Under the pieces are notes generated by a model, which did not search any database, was not told the origin of the DNA, and was given only the letters and a program-made list of their open reading frames with translations. Position numbers and translations under genes: made by a program. From the NCBI RefSeq assembly GCF_901709675.1, contig NC_051098.1:13171918-13235917 (forward strand): a stretch of 64,000 bases of DNA, read 5' to 3'. Shown one piece after another: positions 60,601 to 64,000 of the stretch (position 1 is its first letter; each line of letters begins with the position of its first letter). Source of the stretch: Syngnathus acus (lineage: Eukaryota > Chordata > Actinopteri > Syngnathiformes > Syngnathidae).

Positions 60601-62744
60601 CCCCAACTGCGACAAGGCCTTCTGCCGGCCCGACAAGCTGCGCCTGCACATGCTGCGCCACTCTGATCGCAGGGACTTCCTGTGCTCCACCTGTGGCAAG
60701 CAGTTTAAGGTCAGGTCGAAGTGCAAGAGGTTTGAATATTCAATCATGGCTTGCTCCTCCAACTGACATCTGCAGTGGCTTGCTTGTTTGTAAAATAATT
60801 TGTAAAAGATTGTTGTATGTTCCTCCAGAGGAAAGACAAGCTGCGGGAGCACATGCAGCGGATGCACAATCCCGAACGGGAGGCCAAGAAAGCCGAGCGC
60901 AATCAGCGCTCCAAAAGCCACAAAATGAAGACGCCCACCACCGACTTTGAGAGCTTTATGTTCAAATGCAGACTATGCATGATGGGATTCCGGCGCAGAG
61001 GAATGCTGGTGAGCCCGCTAAAGCTCGCCGTCGCCCGTAATGAGAGCCGGCCGGCTAGCTGTGAATGTTGATGATATGTCGTGGCAGGTGAATCATTTGT
61101 CCAAGCGTCACCCCGAGATGCGCGTCAACGACGTCCCCGAGTTGACGCTGCCCATCATCAAGCCCAACCGGGACTACTTCTGCCAGTATTGTGACAAGGT
61201 GACCCGACCATCACACGCAAAATAATAACAAATGTTTATAAATAAAGTGACATTCTATCACCTTGTTGGCAGGTGTACAAGAGCGCCAGTAAGAGAAAAT
61301 CGCATATACTGAAGAACCACCCGGGAGCCGAGTTGCCGCCCAGCATCCGCAAGTTGCGCCCGGCCGCTCCCGGCGAGCCCGACCCCATGCTGACCACGCA
61401 CACGCAGCTGGCCGGCACCATCGCCTTCGCGCCCGTCTGCTGCCCGCACTGCGACAAGCAGTACAGCAGCAAGGTCAGTGTGAGGTCAAAGGATTGGAGT
61501 CATACGTTCAACAGAACTCTTTGGAAAACCTGCCAAGTCACTCATATGTCAAGGCATTGTTGCGTTTGTGTGTCTCAGACGAAGATGGTGCAGCACATCC
61601 GGAAGAAGCATCCAGAGTTTGCTCAGCTCACCAACACCATCCAAGCGCCCCTGGCAACGGCCGTCATCACCAGCACGCCTGCCGTCATCAGCACGGACAG
61701 CGCCTCCGCTGAGGCGGTCGTGGTAAGTCGTTGCAGTATAGCAGATGACAATTTCATAAATCTGATATTGTTGATTGTAGCACAGATGAATTGATTGCTT
61801 GTGTTTATTAAGACAAATATGTTTTTGTCTGGCAGACCACCGACTTGCTAACGCAGGCCATGACGGAGCTCTCCCAGACGCTGACGACCGACTACAGAAC
61901 ACCGCAAGGAGACTACCAGAGGATCCAGTACATCCCCGTGTCCCAGGCAGGAAGCACCTTGTCCCAGCCGCAGCACATTCAGCTGCAGGTGGTCCAGGTG
62001 GCGCCGGTAACAACCATGACTTTTCTTTCTCGACTTGAGTAGGTTTATAGTTAAGGGAGGAAGCTCAGTTTAGCCTCGTGGCAATTTTGAAGATCAGGAA
62101 GTTGAAATGAAGTTTTTGTTTTGTTCAGTGGGACGGAAAAAAGGCTCCAGTTTCAAAGAAGTCTAACTTTCCCCTTTGGCGAGTATTGAAAGGACCCGGT
62201 GGTCACCATGTTTGTGTTTGGCCAGGCTTCCTCCCCGCACTCTCAGCAGCAGACGGTGGATGTGGGCCAACTGCACGACCCGCACGGCTACAGCCAGCAC
62301 TCCATCCAGGTGCAGCACATCCAAGTCACCGAGCCCTCGGCTTCTGGGCAAGGTGTCGCCCAGGTACGAGTCCATTCAACATTCGTTCCTTCACGAAAAT
62401 AAAAACGTGATACTGATGCATTGTTTGGGCTTTAACTCCAACCACATACTCGCTCAGGGCTAACTAACGGAACAGTACAAATTAACAATCTATTTGAGAG
62501 GGTAAGTTAAAATAAGATGAGATTGTGGTTGCAAAAGTGTGCACACCCTCTGATTTTTCTGTCACGTTAAAAGGTTCATTTCCCTGCTAGAATACATGAC
62601 AGCAAGCATCTCTAACTTGTCTCCCAGGTGAGTGGTCAGCCACAAAGCCCCAATTCCCAACAGACAAATCAGGAGCTGAGCCCGGCCCAGCTGACCCCTG
62701 TGACGCTGGCTCAGAATCACAGTCTTCAGGGCAGCGGGACGCCT

Positions 62745-62782
<38 letters not shown>

Positions 62783-63323
62783 GGGAGCAGTGCAGCACGC
62801 CTACATACCTGGGAACTGGAACTATCGAGGTTATCGTGAGTCCAGCCTGCTGTACACACTCGCAGCTTCCTGCCATGTGACCAATGAGCTCTTCTTTTAT
62901 CTACCTGTACTTGTACCCAAGCAGCCTCCGAGATCCAAATGATGACACTGCCCCACGCTCAGTACGTCATTGCCGAGACCACTACGCCGGTGACTGGAGC
63001 CACCAGCAACCAGGTGAAAACGGTGAGTGGACCTCAAACCCGGCTCGAGATCCTTTGTGCATATTATGATTTGTTCTGGTATCTTTCATTTAATATTTTG
63101 ACACAAATGGATGCAATTCTCCTCTGGGTCCCTTCAGACGCATTACGTCATCTCCGAAGGTCAGACGGAGCTGGACGGCAAAGCTTCAGGTGCCGTCAGC
63201 TCAGGTCCGAACCATGGCGAACACTTGGAGCCGTCGGCGCGTCAGCAAGCCTCCACACAGTATATTATCACCGCCACCACCAATGGGAGCGGCGCCAGCG
63301 AGCTCCACATCACTAAACCCTAA
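56907..63323 (+). CDS. prdm10: PR domain zinc finger protein 10 (complete, 22 coding exons)
   Basis: Coding exons: 56907-56978, 57145-57318, 57408-57467, 57547-57651, 57799-57970, 58042-58283, 58492-58692, 58772-58844, 58945-59062, 59144-59267, 59407-59658, 60060-60404, 60554-60709, 60829-61008, 61088-61198, 61273-61473, 61579-61722, 61836-62006, 62226-62363, 62628-62835, 62925-63022, 63138-63323. They join without frame errors to 1,176 codons plus TAA, close to the roughly 1,150 residues of mammalian PRDM10. The start ATG sits in GCCATGG and gives [14 protein letters not shown], matching the vertebrate N-terminus in layout. Order of parts: N-terminal region, acidic stretch, PR domain, one zinc finger, basic hook, linker, nine more C2H2 fingers, Gln-rich C-terminus ending ELHITKP. 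PRDM10 is a nuclear sequence-specific transcription factor; in mammals it has been linked to expression of Eif3b and FLCN, and methyltransferase activity of its PR domain is not established. All finger ligands are intact. Identity is near certain; use of each exon in every isoform is not known. Confidence 0.95.
57799..58692 (+). other. prdm10: prdm10 exons 5-7, acidic stretch and PR domain
   Basis: Residues 138-342. Exon 5 encodes an acidic run (about residues 165-182, nearly all D and E) ending DDWEP. A Cys/His cluster with C196, C199, C207 and H210 (WCEEC and ECLNH) precedes the PR domain, the family's pre-PR zinc knuckle. The PR domain (about 225-342) includes [40 protein letters not shown] and [10 protein letters not shown] domains are SET-related and often lack methyltransferase activity. 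Intron 5 is phase 1 and splits Trp195. Exon 7 ends at a weak donor, AAG/GTCGAT. Confidence 0.92.
58395..58440 (-). repeat. Decayed repeat with CAGTAGGTGGCG core in prdm10 intron 6
   Basis: On the minus strand it reads TTGTCAGTAGGTGGCGGTGT. It shares this core with the plus-strand copy at 35617-35630. It lies about 60 bp before the exon 7 acceptor and shows no coding capacity. Confidence 0.4.
58772..59267 (+). other. prdm10: prdm10 exons 8-10, first zinc finger and basic hook
   Basis: Residues 343-447. It starts [20 protein letters not shown], followed by finger 1 with C377, C380, H393 and H397 ([10 protein letters not shown]...QHLNLH). Exon 10 encodes an Arg/Gly-rich segment [20 protein letters not shown] with RRPGRPPKF, an AT-hook-like minor-groove motif at about 423-431. 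The introns are phase 1 and phase 2 and only 100 and 81 nt long. Confidence 0.92.
59407..59658 (+). other. prdm10: prdm10 exon 11, variable linker
   Basis: Residues 448-531. A Pro-, Glu- and Thr-rich, probably disordered linker ([20 protein letters not shown]) ending in the conserved basic VRRLKKMR just before the finger array. It is the least conserved part relative to mammalian PRDM10. Both ends are phase 0. The following intron (59659-60059, 401 nt) is the largest in the gene. Confidence 0.85.
60060..61722 (+). other. prdm10: prdm10 exons 12-17, zinc fingers 2-10
   Basis: Residues 532-910. Fingers open with FKCKHC, FPCHLC, YACLLC and FTCPSC (exon 12), FQCPNC and FLCSTC (exon 13), FKCRLC (exon 14), YFCQYC (exon 15) and VCCPHC (exon 16). 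Fingers 7 to 10 have zinc ligands or flanks divided by phase-0 introns, for example CDK/VYKSAS between exons 15 and 16 and QYSSK/TKMVQH between 16 and 17. Every Cys2His2 ligand set is complete, so DNA binding should be preserved. Between fingers 7 and 8 is the basic linker [17 protein letters not shown]. Confidence 0.94.
61836..63323 (+). other. prdm10: prdm10 exons 18-22, glutamine-rich C-terminus
   Basis: Residues 911-1176. It includes [49 protein letters not shown] and IQVQHIQV, the conserved Gln/Val-rich probable activation region. Exon 20 carries an uninterrupted 13-Gln tract made of alternating CAA and CAG triplets. Intron 20 is phase 1, giving the junction [15 protein letters not shown]. 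The C-terminus [13 protein letters not shown]...ELHITKP closely matches the mammalian end. Confidence 0.92.
62526..62585. mobile_element. Tc1-like fragment in prdm10 intron 19
   Basis: Contains GGTTGCAAAAGTGTGCACACCCTCTGATTT, matching the TTGCATAAGTGTGCACACCC phrase of the remnant at 48826-48990 for the first part. It lies about 45-100 bp before the exon 20 acceptor and does not disturb it. Fragment only. Confidence 0.5.
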
Positions 63324-64000
63324 ACCACCCCCCCCCCCCTGAACTTTGACCCCCTCGCTTCTAATCCACTCCCACCACTAATCCTGCCCATTGGCAGTTT
63401 TGGAGCACGTGGATTAAAATCAAATGAAGACTCGATGAATTTAGGAGGCAAGATGAAGACCAGCACAGTTTTATGTGTTTGTAAAGTGTTATGTTGTTGT
63501 CGATGTGTCACACGCTGCTAGAAAAGTCAACAAATGACAAGTCTCAAAATTATTTTCAGCTTTCCAAACATCAACTCCCGCCTAAGTGGGGGGGAACTTT
63601 TATGCTTTTGGAATACCCCAAACAAAAAAGTCACTATTTGTAAACCAAAACTCCAACAGAAAATGAAGATCTTCCAATTTAATAGCGCAGGCGTCACGTT
63701 TTTGTCCCCAAATGATTAACAGCGTTCTACAACCTTATGGTGGAAGCAAATGGGTTTTTACAGTACACCAAAAATATTAATAGGTAACAAAAACTAAAAC
63801 AATAAATAAAAATCGATGACCAAATAAAAGAAAATCAAAAACTTTTAATCAAACCCTTGTATAAAATAAACCAATACTATTCACAGGGGTAGGTTAGTCT
63901 AATTGCAAAATTTCCTAAAGTTTACAGAAATTTTGACAAAGGGGCCACCTCATGTTTAATGCAAGCATCTGTAATGTTGTATTGTGAGCTAATCCTTGAG
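63324..64000 (+). other. prdm10: prdm10 3' UTR, running towards the window end
   Basis: After the TAA comes a C run (about 63326-63340), then AT-rich sequence without coding frames. Candidate polyadenylation signals (AATAAA) lie at 63801, 63805, 63823 and 63865; the last is followed by ordinary sequence to the window end, so cleavage near 63,880 is a reasonable guess. No second gene is seen in the last 120 bp. Confidence 0.55.

Overview
The window is vertebrate nuclear DNA, almost certainly from a ray-finned (percomorph-type) fish. The evidence is an intron-containing orthologue of vertebrate PRDM10 with GT-AG introns of mostly 70-400 bp, abundant simple repeats and homopolymers, and several remnants that look like teleost interspersed repeats (Tc1/mariner-like, CACTGCAAAAA inverted-repeat element, retroposon 3' ends). 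I could not narrow it to a species. There is no sign of prokaryotic operons, CRISPR or phage.

Layout. (1) About 1-5,000: the 3' end of a plus-strand gene. Its last coding exon (2815-3051) encodes a proline-rich 78-residue C-terminus that I do not recognise; upstream is intron with two possible small exons, and downstream is a long AT-rich probable 3' UTR carrying a short inverted-repeat element. (2) About 5,000-55,700: roughly 50 kb with no protein-coding gene I can defend. It holds decayed repeats, microsatellites, extreme homopolymers (T34, G24, C20), a 21-bp minisatellite, a 150-bp partial tandem duplication, retroposon tails, and many blocks dense in TAATTA-type and octamer-like motifs that read like conserved non-coding regulatory DNA. 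(3) 56,907-63,323: a complete plus-strand PRDM10 orthologue of 22 coding exons (1,176 codons plus stop), reconstructed exon by exon with every junction in frame, followed by a 3' UTR reaching towards the window end.

How it fits together. PRDM10 is a nuclear transcription factor with a PR (SET-related) domain, ten C2H2 zinc fingers and a glutamine-rich C-terminus. All of these are present and intact, so the gene looks functional. Its exceptional compactness contrasts with the 50-kb gene-poor stretch before it, which may be a regulatory landscape for a developmental gene in or just outside the window; that is inference. I did not find an undescribed multi-gene system here. The most checkable novelties are the unidentified terminal exon, the candidate regulatory blocks, the splice-donor-bearing minisatellite, and repeated AGGTGGCG (CTCF-core-like) motifs in decayed repeats, one of them inside a PRDM10 intron.
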